This document shows positions 18,453 through 26,397 of a stretch of 64,000 bases of DNA, one piece after another. Below the pieces are notes generated by a model, which was given only the letters and a program-made list of their open reading frames with translations, searched no databases and was not told the DNA's origin. Location of the stretch: the NCBI GenBank assembly GCA_049324435.1, contig JBMOOQ010000063.1, positions 1 to 64,000 of the forward strand, read 5' to 3'. This stretch comes from Pseudorhodoplanes sp049324435 (lineage in GTDB: Bacteria; Pseudomonadota; Alphaproteobacteria; Rhizobiales; Xanthobacteraceae). Every line of letters begins with the position of its first letter. Position 1 is the stretch's first letter. Both the position numbers and the translations under genes were made by a program.

Positions 18453-19007
18453 CTATACCTTCACCCGCCGCACGAACTTTCCGAACGCCTCGAGCTGCTG
18501 CCTGATCAGGTCGATGCTGGGCTGATCCTTCAGCGCCACCGTCTCAGTGTCGAACTTCTCCTTGGCGAAGGCGATCTGCACTTCCGGCTTGACGAAGACC
18601 AAAGCGTCGATCGAGGCGAGCGTCTGTCGCATGTGGTACTGCATACGCGAAGCGCCGAGCGGACCGACCGACACCGATTGCAGTGCAACCGGCTTGTCCT
18701 TGAACGGCTGGTCCTTGGTCTTCGATATCCAGTCCAGCGCGTTCTTCAGTGCGCCCGGAATGGTCCAGCCATATTCCGGCGATACGATGATGACACCGTC
18801 CGCCGCACGGACCGCATCTGCCAGCACCATGACATCGGCGGGCACCGGCAGATCCTGATTGAAATGCGGAAAGCTGTCGTAACCCGGCGCCGCCGTGATG
18901 CTCATGCCGGAAGGAGCGAGTGACGGCAGCAGCCGCGCAAGGCTCGCGTTGTAGGACTGTTTGCGCAGGCTGCCGCAGATGGTGACGATATTTAGGTGGT
19001 TCGTCAT
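18453..19007 (-). CDS. NADPH-dependent FMN reductase (paralogue A)
   Basis: A 184-residue flavodoxin-fold NAD(P)H:FMN/quinone reductase. It has the FMN phosphate loop CGSLRKQSYNASLA and the conserved SPEYGWTIPGALKNALDWIS. It lies eight bases downstream of a second, closely similar gene, so the pair is probably a tandem duplication in one operon. Such enzymes supply reduced flavin or reduce quinones or azo compounds. Its ATG at 19007 starts MTNHLNIVTIC. Confidence 0.9.
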   Translation of the reverse strand: MTNHLNIVTICGSLRKQSYNASLARLLPSLAPSGMSITAAPGYDSFPHFNQDLPVPADVMVLADAVRAADGVIIVSPEYGWTIPGALKNALDWISKTKDQPFKDKPVALQSVSVGPLGASRMQYHMRQTLASIDALVFVKPEVQIAFAKEKFDTETVALKDQPSIDLIRQQLEAFGKFVRRVKV

Positions 19008-19015
19008 CTCGCCGT

Positions 19016-19579
19016 TCAGGCTGACTTGTGATGGTTGTGGCGCTCGATGAACTTCTCGAAGCCTTCAAGCTGCTGCTTGATGATATTGCGAGTGTTCTCG
19101 TCCTTCAGCTCGCCCGTCTTTTCGTCGAACTTGTTCTGCGCCATGCCGACGAAAATTTCCGGCTTGTTGAACACGAATGCGTCGAGGAACACCATGATCG
19201 TGCGCGCGTGATATTGCATGCGTGCGCCGCCCAGCGGTCCTTGCGTTGCCGATTGCAGGCAGACCGGCTTGTTGGCGAACGGCTGGTCCTTCATGCGCGA
19301 AACCCAGTCGAGTGCGTTCTTCAAAGCGCCCGGCACTGAGTAATTATATTCCGGCGTTACAATGATGACCCCGTCGGCGGCACGAACGGCGTCGGCGAGA
19401 GCGATCGCCGCCGGCGGGAAGCCTTCGGCCTGAAGATCCGCGTTGTAGAGCGGCATCTCGATTGTGGGCGATGCCTTGATCGTCATCCCTGCCGGCGCGA
19501 GGCCCGGCAACGCGTTGGCCAGCATGCGGTTGAACGAAGCCTTGCGCAGCGAACCGCAGATGGTGATGACATTCGACAT
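19016..19579 (-). CDS. NADPH-dependent FMN reductase (paralogue B)
   Basis: A 187-residue paralogue of the gene at 18453, with CGSLRKASFNRMLANALPGL as the FMN loop and TPEYNYSVPGALKNALDWVS. It is the promoter-proximal copy of the pair. The two proteins share the overall arrangement and most core motifs but differ in the N-terminal third, so the duplication is not recent. Probable cytoplasmic flavin or quinone reductase. Confidence 0.9.
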   Translation of the reverse strand: MSNVITICGSLRKASFNRMLANALPGLAPAGMTIKASPTIEMPLYNADLQAEGFPPAAIALADAVRAADGVIIVTPEYNYSVPGALKNALDWVSRMKDQPFANKPVCLQSATQGPLGGARMQYHARTIMVFLDAFVFNKPEIFVGMAQNKFDEKTGELKDENTRNIIKQQLEGFEKFIERHNHHKSA

Positions 19580-19678
19580 TTCGGATACCTCTTGAACAAA
19601 CGATGGTGGACGGGGGCTGCCCGGCAGGCGTGCTAGATAGCCGCGTCGCGCGAAAATGTCACCCGCAGCAGAAAGCGA

Positions 19679-19705
19679 AAGGCCGGCACGAGCGGTGCCG
19701 GCCTT
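19679..19705 (-). terminator. Terminator after the Bug receptor gene
   Basis: AAGGCCGGCAC and GTGCCGGCCTT form a perfect 11-pair stem with the loop GAGCG, 25 bases past the stop of the Bug-family gene. Only a short T-run follows on the minus strand, so the terminator is probably moderate. Confidence 0.7.
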
Positions 19706-19730
19706 CCCCCTCTGGGCGGGCTCCGCAGTC

Positions 19731-20705
19731 TTAGCGCTGCTCGATGCCGGCCTTTTGCATCAGATCGCTCCATTTCGCGATCTCGGCGGTCACGTGCTTC
19801 GTCAGTTGCTCGCCGGTTGAGGTCTTGACCACGATGCCGGTCTTGGCGATCGCCTGCTTTACTTCGTCCTTGGCGAGGACCTCGTGAACCGCCTTGGTGA
19901 ACTTGTCGACCACAGGCTTTGGTGTGCCCGCCGGCAGCGCAAATCCGTACCAGCTGGTGACGTCGTAACCCGGCACCCCTGCTTCCGCGAGCGTCGGCAG
20001 GTCCGGATAGGCCGGATTGCGTTCGGCGGAGGTCACCGCAAGCGGCTTCACGTTGCCGGACGCGATCTGACCGCGCACCGCCGGCAGCAGCTCGAAGGTC
20101 AGCTGGACGTCGCCCTGCATCAGCGCCGTCATCACATCCGGCGTGGTCTTGTAGGGGATATGCTTGATGTCGGTGCCGGACATGACCCGGAACAGCTCGC
20201 CCGCAAAATGTTGCGTGGTGCCGACGCCGCCGGCCGCGCCGTAATTGTACTTGCCGGGACTCGCTTTGGCCTGTGCGATGACGTCCTTGACGTTCTTGGC
20301 TTCGAATTTTGGCGACGACACCAGCAAAAGCGGCACGGTGCCGATCTGCGTCGCCATGTCGAAGCTCTTCACCGGATCATAGGGCAGCTTCTTGTAGAGC
20401 GCGCCCGCGACCGCATGTGCATTGCTGAGCACCAGAACCGTGTATCCATCCTTCTCCGACTTCGCGACCATGTCGGCGCCGAGCGTCGAGCCTGCGCCGG
20501 GCTTGTTCTCGACCACAAAGTTCTGCCCGAGCTTGGTCTGCAATTCCTGGGCGATGATGCGGCTGACGATGTCGGTGCCGCCACCGGGACCATAAGGCAC
20601 AAGAAATTTTACCGTGCGCGTCGGCCACTCCTGCGCGCCGGCTGGCGCGCCCGACGCGACCAGACCGAAACCGATTGCCGCCGCGAGCCATGCTTTCAGA
20701 GCCAT
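19731..20705 (-). CDS. Bug family tripartite tricarboxylate transporter receptor
   Basis: A 324-residue periplasmic solute-binding protein of the Bug/TctC family. A signal peptide (MALKAWLAAAIGFGLVASG…AQ) is followed by the family hallmark EWPTRTVKFLVPYGPGGGTD and the ENKPGAGSTLGADMVAKSEK segment. The ATG at 20705 has GGGAGGA upstream; an in-frame ATG at 20783 would place the start inside the divergent promoter. No TctA/TctB membrane genes are nearby, which is common for Bug proteins. It is divergent from an IclR regulator, so its ligand is probably the inducer or pathway substrate, plausibly an aromatic or carboxylic acid. Confidence 0.92.
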   Translation of the reverse strand: MALKAWLAAAIGFGLVASGAPAGAQEWPTRTVKFLVPYGPGGGTDIVSRIIAQELQTKLGQNFVVENKPGAGSTLGADMVAKSEKDGYTVLVLSNAHAVAGALYKKLPYDPVKSFDMATQIGTVPLLLVSSPKFEAKNVKDVIAQAKASPGKYNYGAAGGVGTTQHFAGELFRVMSGTDIKHIPYKTTPDVMTALMQGDVQLTFELLPAVRGQIASGNVKPLAVTSAERNPAYPDLPTLAEAGVPGYDVTSWYGFALPAGTPKPVVDKFTKAVHEVLAKDEVKQAIAKTGIVVKTSTGEQLTKHVTAEIAKWSDLMQKAGIEQR

Positions 20706-20770
20706 CCGCGATCCTCCCCTGTCGTTATCAAGACGGCCCGGCCGGACATGCGATCGAACGGCTTGACCTA

Positions 20771-20803
20771 AGTTCACATTCATGAACTAATTCAAAAAAT
20801 GAA
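20771..20803. promoter_or_regulatory. Candidate IclR operator between bug and iclR genes
   Basis: AGTTCA at 20771-20776 and TGAACT at 20783-20788 form a 6-base inverted repeat around the spacer CATTCA, which also contains the palindrome TTCATGAA. A second motif, TTCA-N6-TGAA-like, runs from 20791 into the iclR start codon. Placement between the divergent receptor and regulator genes fits autoregulation by the IclR protein; direct evidence is lacking. Confidence 0.5.
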
Positions 20804-21566
20804 ACCGAAGTCGGAAGGCGCTGTCAAGTCGGCCAACCGCGCGCTCGACATACTCGAGTATGTTGCGGATGCGACAGAACCGCCCACCTTCTCCCGCATG
20901 CTGTCCGATCTTGGCTTTCCGCGCTCCAGCCTGTTTCACCTGCTGAACAATCTGCTGGCACGCGGATATCTCGAGCAGCAAAGTTCCGGCGGCCGCTACC
21001 GTCTTGGCCAGCGCGCCGCGCATCTGGCGGCGCGCGTGCAAGGCCCCTCACTCGCCGCGACCGTGCTGCCGCATCTGCGATCGCTCAGCAACGCGCTGAA
21101 CGAGACGTCCGGCTTTAACATCTGGACCGGCGACAGTGTCGAGGCGATCGCCACCGCGATGGGGCATCAGGCTCTGGCATTCACGATGAAAGTCGGCGAG
21201 CGCGCGCCGCTTTATGCGATCTCGTCGGGCAAGATTGTATTGTCGCGCATGAGCCGCACCGATTTCGAGGATTATCTCAGCCGAATCGACATGCAGCCGA
21301 TCACGCCGCGAACCTTGCAGTCCAAAGCGGCGCTGCGACGCGACGTCGCTGCGGCACGCAAGGACGGATTTGCTTACTCGCACGAGGAGTTTACGCCCGG
21401 GATCACCGGCATCGCGACCGCAGTCGTCCGGGACGGACAACTTCTCGGGATGCTCAATCTCGCAGTCCCGACCGCGCGATTCACTGCGGCGCAGGATGCT
21501 GTTTTCCGTCGCGAATTGCGCTCTGCTGCCGCAGGCCTGGCGCAAGTGCTCCGCGTCGAGAGCTAA
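20799..21566 (+). CDS. IclR family transcriptional regulator
   Basis: A 255-residue one-component regulator. The N-terminal winged helix-turn-helix spans about residues 10-70 (SANRALDILEYVAD, SSLFHLLNNLLARGYL). The C-terminal IclR effector domain covers about 85-250, with the conserved SGKIVLSRMS and GFAYSHEEFTPGITGIATAV. No Shine-Dalgarno is seen before the ATG; the sequence is AT-rich with a palindrome running into the start, so leaderless or repressor-limited translation is possible. It probably controls the divergent Bug receptor and perhaps the convergent catabolic genes, with an aromatic acid as inducer. Its stop overlaps the convergent Ldh2 gene by four bases. Confidence 0.92.
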   Translation: MKPKSEGAVKSANRALDILEYVADATEPPTFSRMLSDLGFPRSSLFHLLNNLLARGYLEQQSSGGRYRLGQRAAHLAARVQGPSLAATVLPHLRSLSNALNETSGFNIWTGDSVEAIATAMGHQALAFTMKVGERAPLYAISSGKIVLSRMSRTDFEDYLSRIDMQPITPRTLQSKAALRRDVAAARKDGFAYSHEEFTPGITGIATAVVRDGQLLGMLNLAVPTARFTAAQDAVFRRELRSAAAGLAQVLRVES

Positions 21567-22639
21567 GCAAGCAGCCGGTCGTCGATGCCGACGGAGCGCG
21601 CGGTGGCGTGCAGCGCATCGCAGGTTTTTTCGGTGAGCGGAATGCCGTTCCCCAGCCGCTCGGCCCGGCGCCGCGCCTCCGGCTCCCCGGGTAGCAGCAC
21701 AGGCTCGTTTGCATCAATCGGCTTCGCGCTTTTCACATAGGCCAGAAACCGCGACAACTCGGCTGGCAACAAATGTTCCGGGTCGATCCGTGCCGGATCG
21801 ACATAAAACGAGAACATGCCTTGCGACCAGCGCTTCTCCGGGTCGGAGGCACCGTTTCCGGTCAGCGCTCCGCCCAGCAATTCGCACATCAGCGCAAGCC
21901 CCGAACCCTTGTGGTCGCCGAAAGCGCGTAATGCGCCCTTGCCCTTCTTGTGGTCGCGCACTCCGGACGCCGGGTCGTAGTCGCCATAAAGCTCGCGCGG
22001 ATCGCTGCTCGCCTTGCCCTCCGCCGAGACCAGTGCGTCAGCCGGAAGGCTCTTGCCGCCCTGGCTCGCCACCAGCACCTTGCCTTCCGCCACTAGCGAT
22101 GTCGCAAAGTCCAGAATCACCGGCAATCCGCCAGGACGTGGCATGCCGATACACACTGGTGCCGTGGAAAACCGGCGATCGATACCGCCAAAAGGCGCTA
22201 CCAGCACCGAGCCCGCCACATTCACAAAATGCACTGACACGAGTCCGTGCTCGGCTGCCATCTCGGCCCATTCGCCTACGCGACCGACATGGCCGGAATG
22301 CCGCAAGCCGATCGCCGACAGCCCATGCGCCCGGCATTTCTCGATGCCGAGCATAACCGCTTGCGGCGCAATGGTCTGGCCGAAGCCGAATTGCCCGTCC
22401 AGGATCGCGATCACCGGCGTGTCGACCACACGCTTCGCGGTCTGGTCGGCGACCAGAAGACCGTCGCGCTTCCATGCGGCATAGCGAGGGACCCGCGCCA
22501 CACCGTGACTATCGTGACCGGTAAGATTGGCATTCACAAGATACCGGCCGATCCGCTCGGCTTCGGCACGCGAGGAGCCGAGCTTGGCGAAAATATCGGC
22601 GACGAAATCGGCAAGCTTTCCGGACTCGACCAGCGGCAC
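21563..22639 (-). CDS. Malate/L-lactate/ureidoglycolate dehydrogenase family (Ldh2) protein
   Basis: A 358-residue NAD(P)-dependent 2-hydroxyacid dehydrogenase of the Ldh2 family, which is unrelated to classical malate or lactate dehydrogenases. The signature NLTGHDSHGVARVPRY is at about residues 37-52, with IGLRHSGHVGRVGEWAEMAA and FGDHKGSGLALMCELLGGAL later. The frame is open far upstream, but homologues begin near VPLVESGKL. The GTG at 22639 has GGGAGG in range and lies two bases after the stop of the NMT1-like receptor gene, so the two are an operon. Substrate unknown. Confidence 0.87.
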   Translation of the reverse strand: MPLVESGKLADFVADIFAKLGSSRAEAERIGRYLVNANLTGHDSHGVARVPRYAAWKRDGLLVADQTAKRVVDTPVIAILDGQFGFGQTIAPQAVMLGIEKCRAHGLSAIGLRHSGHVGRVGEWAEMAAEHGLVSVHFVNVAGSVLVAPFGGIDRRFSTAPVCIGMPRPGGLPVILDFATSLVAEGKVLVASQGGKSLPADALVSAEGKASSDPRELYGDYDPASGVRDHKKGKGALRAFGDHKGSGLALMCELLGGALTGNGASDPEKRWSQGMFSFYVDPARIDPEHLLPAELSRFLAYVKSAKPIDANEPVLLPGEPEARRRAERLGNGIPLTEKTCDALHATARSVGIDDRLLA

Positions 22640-22641
22640 CG

Positions 22642-23691
22642 CTACGACCCCTCCCCAGCCGCGATGGCGGGCGCCACCACATCTTTCCAGCTTCGGATGC
22701 CTTCCTTGAGCCGGTTGTTGCGGCGCAGATAGGTGGCTGTCCCTTCGATCCCGAAAACACCGCTGCCGAAATCGTCCTTCAGTTCGCGCAGGATGTCCGC
22801 GACCATCCGCGCATCCAGCGTGTGCGACGGCTCCCATTTCAACCAGACCGTTGCCGCGCGGCGCGGATCGTTGCGAATGATCCCCGACGCCTCGTCGATC
22901 GCCTTCGCCAGCACATCGGGAAGCTTTGGGTGCGCGGCGATCGCCGATTTCGGCGAAGCCATCACCAGAAACGAGGTCTTGCCGCCCATGATTTCGGCGG
23001 ATGACGTCACCGCCCTCACCTTCGGATCTTTCAGCGCAATCTGAGTGAATGGCGGCGATGAGAAATAGGCGGCGATGCCCTTGCCGGATGCGAGAGCGTC
23101 CAACGATTCCTGATGCGGCATTTCGACGAGTTGCTGACGCAGCCGGTCCTGCCCGCCAAACCACGGACTGGTCTGCATCCGAAGATAGGTCACCTGCGGC
23201 GCGGTCAGCATCGGCACCGCGATCTTGTCGGCGGGCTTGATGTCGTCCAGAGCCCGGATATCCGGCCGTGCCGTGACCAGTACGAGCGGCAGCGTGGTAA
23301 CGCCCGAGACCGCCTGCAATTCCTGCGCAGTCTGCAGAGTGGCATCGCGCGCCATCAGAAAGGCCGGAATGCCGTAAGCGCCGGCTGCGATTTCACCCTT
23401 GGCCAGCGCCTGCCGCATCGGCGCGGCGGCTGAAAACCGCCGCACCACAAGTTTGCCGTTCAGACTGCTGGCCTTGGCATGCTTCTCGAAGAGTCCGAGG
23501 TCCTGCGCGATGAACAGCGGCAGGAACCCGATGCCATGACCGATACCTATCGCGATCTCCGCGGGCTTTTGCGCGCGCTCGCGTTTGACGCGCTCCGGCT
23601 TGGCGGCGCCCTCCTTCGCACGGATCTGCGCGGCGCAGGGCGCCGCGAAGATCAGCGCGACAACAAGCGTCGCGAGCGAGCGCGCCAGCAT
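22642..23691 (-). CDS. NMT1/SsuA-like ABC transporter substrate-binding protein
   Basis: A 349-residue periplasmic binding protein with a signal peptide (MLARSLATLVVALIFAAPCAAQ) and a NitT/TauT-type fold: IAIGIGHGIGFLPLFIAQDL, EIAAGAYGIPAFLMARD, LPLVLVTARPDI, and PQVTYLRMQTSPWF. No ABC ATPase or permease is adjacent, so it is an orphan receptor. It is sandwiched between an FAH-family hydrolase (one-base overlap, TGATG) and the Ldh2 gene (two-base gap), suggesting that its ligand is metabolised by those enzymes. Related NMT1-like proteins bind sulfonates, nitrate, thiamine precursors or aromatic acids; which applies here is open. Confidence 0.85.
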   Translation of the reverse strand: MLARSLATLVVALIFAAPCAAQIRAKEGAAKPERVKRERAQKPAEIAIGIGHGIGFLPLFIAQDLGLFEKHAKASSLNGKLVVRRFSAAAPMRQALAKGEIAAGAYGIPAFLMARDATLQTAQELQAVSGVTTLPLVLVTARPDIRALDDIKPADKIAVPMLTAPQVTYLRMQTSPWFGGQDRLRQQLVEMPHQESLDALASGKGIAAYFSSPPFTQIALKDPKVRAVTSSAEIMGGKTSFLVMASPKSAIAAHPKLPDVLAKAIDEASGIIRNDPRRAATVWLKWEPSHTLDARMVADILRELKDDFGSGVFGIEGTATYLRRNNRLKEGIRSWKDVVAPAIAAGEGS

Positions 23692-24563
23692 CAGACCTTC
23701 TTCTCGTCCTCGATCGGATTGACGAGGATGCCGACACCCTCGATATCGATTTCGCAGACATCGCCATGCTTCATCCAGAGCGGCGGCTTGCGCGCGTGAC
23801 CGACGCCTGACGGCGTGCCGGTAACGATGACGTCGCCCGGCATCAGGGTCATACCCTGGCTGATGTCAACCAGTGTCTCCGCCACCGGGAACAGCATGTT
23901 CGCGGTGTTATCCGACTGCAACACCTGACCGTTCAACCGGGTTTCGATCTTCAGACCCACCGCGCCGGGCGGCAATTCGTCGGCCGTCACCATCCATGGG
24001 CCGAAGCCGCCGGTCATATCGAAATTCTTGCCCATGTCCCACTGCGCGGTCCGGCGCTGGAATTGCCGGATCGATCCGTCATTGAAGCAGGAATAACCCG
24101 CAATGCACGAATAGGCGTTGTCCATCGTCAGATGCTTCGCCTTCTTGCCGATAACGATCAGCAGTTCGCATTCGTAATCGAGCGTCTCGGAGACCAGCGG
24201 CCGGATGATCGGCATCTTGTGCGGCACGAGCGATGTTGTGCAACGCATGAAGATCGAGGGCGCAGTCGGCTTCTGGTGGCCGCCCTCCTTGGCATGCTCC
24301 AGATAGTTGAGGCCCAGGCAAACAATCTTGCCCGGATTGGCGACCGGCAGCGTGTATTTGATACCGTCGAGCGGGAGGCGCGCCGCGACCGGTGCTTTCT
24401 TTGCCGCGTCTGCAATGCCGGAGAGGTCGCCGTCCGAGCGCGCCAGAACCTCTCCGAGGTCGGCAGGAATTTTCGGATCGACGGCTTGCAGGTCGATGAC
24501 CTGATCGCCTTCCACGACGCCGAGATGCAATTGTCTGTCGAGTTCGAAACCGACGATCTTCAT
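23691..24563 (-). CDS. Fumarylacetoacetate hydrolase family protein
   Basis: A 290-residue FAH-family enzyme, a metal-dependent C-C hydrolase or decarboxylase/isomerase of oxo acids. Family blocks: CLGLNYLEHAKEGGHQKP, the metal-binding DYECELLIVIGKKA, the catalytic region GYSCFNDGSIRQFQ, and TGTPSGVGHARKPPLWMKHG. It is the first gene of a three-gene overlapping operon with the NMT1-like receptor and Ldh2 protein. Given the gentisate dioxygenase in the same window it could be a maleylpyruvate or fumarylpyruvate hydrolase, but 2-hydroxyhepta-2,4-diene-1,7-dioate-type activities are equally consistent with the sequence. Confidence 0.9.
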   Translation of the reverse strand: MKIVGFELDRQLHLGVVEGDQVIDLQAVDPKIPADLGEVLARSDGDLSGIADAAKKAPVAARLPLDGIKYTLPVANPGKIVCLGLNYLEHAKEGGHQKPTAPSIFMRCTTSLVPHKMPIIRPLVSETLDYECELLIVIGKKAKHLTMDNAYSCIAGYSCFNDGSIRQFQRRTAQWDMGKNFDMTGGFGPWMVTADELPPGAVGLKIETRLNGQVLQSDNTANMLFPVAETLVDISQGMTLMPGDVIVTGTPSGVGHARKPPLWMKHGDVCEIDIEGVGILVNPIEDEKKV

Positions 24564-24825
24564 GTAATGGAAATCCCGATTGGCTAGTGGCGGACGGCAG
24601 GGTCCGGGCCGGGATGTTTAGCCTCTCACCGTCCGCCCGCCAAGTCCGCTGCCAGCCTTCGGAGTTGGATGCCCAACGGGGCGGGCCTCTTACTTCAGTC
24701 CGAGCGCGCAGACCGCAAAATTACCCTTTCGCGTCGGTCCAGCGGTCAAGCAGGGTCCAGCCTGGCCCCCCGCGCCAGAGCGGCAAAAGACGCCGGACTG
24801 CATTTGCAGTGCCGCCTTCGGACCG

Positions 24826-24855
24826 AGCGTCAGCGAAGGAAGCGTCAGCGAAGGA
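24826..24855. repeat. 15-bp tandem duplication over the antiporter stop codon
   Basis: AGCGTCAGCGAAGGA occurs twice in tandem at 24826-24840 and 24841-24855. The right copy contains the stop codon of the minus-strand antiporter gene and encodes its last residues. The rest of the 24564-24844 interval shows no convincing gene. Confidence 0.9.
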
Positions 24856-26275
24856 ACAGCAATGTCACCAAAACGAAAGTCGGCAGCAGGATTCCCGCCG
24901 ACCACAGCATGTAGCCGAAGAAGGACGGCATCCGGACCCCGGCGCCGCGCGCGATGGCATAGACCATGAAGTTCGGCGCATTGCCAATATAGGTATTGGC
25001 GCCCATGAATACCGCTCCAAGCGAGATCGCTGCGAGCGTCGGTGCGAGCGTCGTCATCAGCGTCTTCGGATCGCCGCCGGCCAGTTCAAAGAACACGAGA
25101 TACGTCGGCGCATTGTCGAGGAACGATGACAGCACGCCCGTGAGCCAAAAATAAGCGACGTTGTCCGGCGAGCCGTCCGGCTGGGCGACCAGCGCAATCA
25201 GCGGAGCGAACGCCCCCTTTGCGCCCGCATGCAACATCGCGATGACAGGTACGATGCAGATGAAGATGCAGGCGAACAGGATTGCCACCTCCTGAATCGG
25301 CCCCCATGCAAAACCATTAGCCGTGCGCGCCTCCTTCCGGGTCAGCGCCAGTGAAACGAGCGCCGCCAGTACGAAAACGGCGTCGCGCACAACATTCTGC
25401 AGTTCGACCGGCACGCCTCCGATCGAAAAGGTTATGCCCGGCTTCCAGCTTGCGCTCATCAGGATCGCTGCGATGACCAGCGCGAGCAGCAGGAAGTTAA
25501 TTCCGCCATGCAATTTAAGCGGTGAATCCGGAGTCGGATCGAGCGGGTGATGCAGCCGCTCCTCCCGCTTGTGCAGCACCACGTCGATCGCGAAGAACAG
25601 TGCGAGCAGGATCAGTGACACGACAAGCGTGGGGCGCCACAGATGTGTGGTGGTCCAGAAGAAATCCACGCCCTTGAGGAAGCCGACAAAAAGCGGCGGA
25701 TCGCCGAGCGGGGTCAGGGCGCCGCCGATATTGGAGACCAGGAAGATGAAGAACACGACCGTATGGACACGGTAGACCCGATCGTCGTTAGCGCGCAGCA
25801 GGGGGCGGATCATGATCATGGACGCGCCGGTAGTACCGACAAAGCTTGCAAGAAAGGCCCCGGCCGCGAGCAGAACAACGTTCGCTGCCGGCGTACCGCG
25901 CAAATTACCTTCCAGGTAAATGCCTCCGGCAATCGTATAGAGCGCAAACAACAACAGAATGAACGGCACATATTCGAGCAGCATCGTGTGCAGCAGGGTG
26001 TGGACCCCGGCGATGACACCCGCCGAAACGATCACTGCGACGATGACACAGAGCGACCAGAACAGGGCGAACTTGCCGTAGTGGTGCTCCCACAAATGCG
26101 GATAGAACAGCGGTCCGGTCGCGATCGACAGCAGGATGCCGATGAAAGGTATCGCCCACAGAAACGACATCGTCGTGCCGTCCAGGCCTTCGGCGGCCTG
26201 GGCCGTACCGGCAAAGAGGATAACGGCCAGCGCGGGCACACACGCACACGCTCTGCGGCACAACTCCATCGGCAT
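24845..26275 (-). CDS. Sodium:proton antiporter, NhaD/CitM-like
   Basis: A 476-residue integral membrane protein of the ion transporter (ArsB/NhaD) superfamily, probably exchanging Na+ for H+. It has a signal-like first segment (VPALAVILFAGTAQAAEG) and about 12 hydrophobic segments. Conserved features include SFVGTTGASMIMIRPLLRAN, SNIGGALTPLGDPPLFVGFL, the SSFLDNAPTYLVFFELA loop and GANTYIGNAPNFMVYAIA; these SN/DNAPT and GNAPN motifs are typical of NhaD-like antiporters. I chose the ATG at 26275, which has GAGGGGG upstream, over an in-frame ATG 14 codons earlier. It is a single gene, divergent from a TonB gene. Confidence 0.9.
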   Translation of the reverse strand: MPMELCRRACACVPALAVILFAGTAQAAEGLDGTTMSFLWAIPFIGILLSIATGPLFYPHLWEHHYGKFALFWSLCVIVAVIVSAGVIAGVHTLLHTMLLEYVPFILLLFALYTIAGGIYLEGNLRGTPAANVVLLAAGAFLASFVGTTGASMIMIRPLLRANDDRVYRVHTVVFFIFLVSNIGGALTPLGDPPLFVGFLKGVDFFWTTTHLWRPTLVVSLILLALFFAIDVVLHKREERLHHPLDPTPDSPLKLHGGINFLLLALVIAAILMSASWKPGITFSIGGVPVELQNVVRDAVFVLAALVSLALTRKEARTANGFAWGPIQEVAILFACIFICIVPVIAMLHAGAKGAFAPLIALVAQPDGSPDNVAYFWLTGVLSSFLDNAPTYLVFFELAGGDPKTLMTTLAPTLAAISLGAVFMGANTYIGNAPNFMVYAIARGAGVRMPSFFGYMLWSAGILLPTFVLVTLLFLR

Positions 26276-26397
26276 TTTCCCCCTCACCAGCCTCACCGCC
26301 AATTCCTGCAATATCAAGCGCCGTTGATCAATGCCGCAGCCGGATGGCGGCGCATCTTACTTGATCGTCCGCTGGACTTGCCGCAGGGTGGCTGCCG

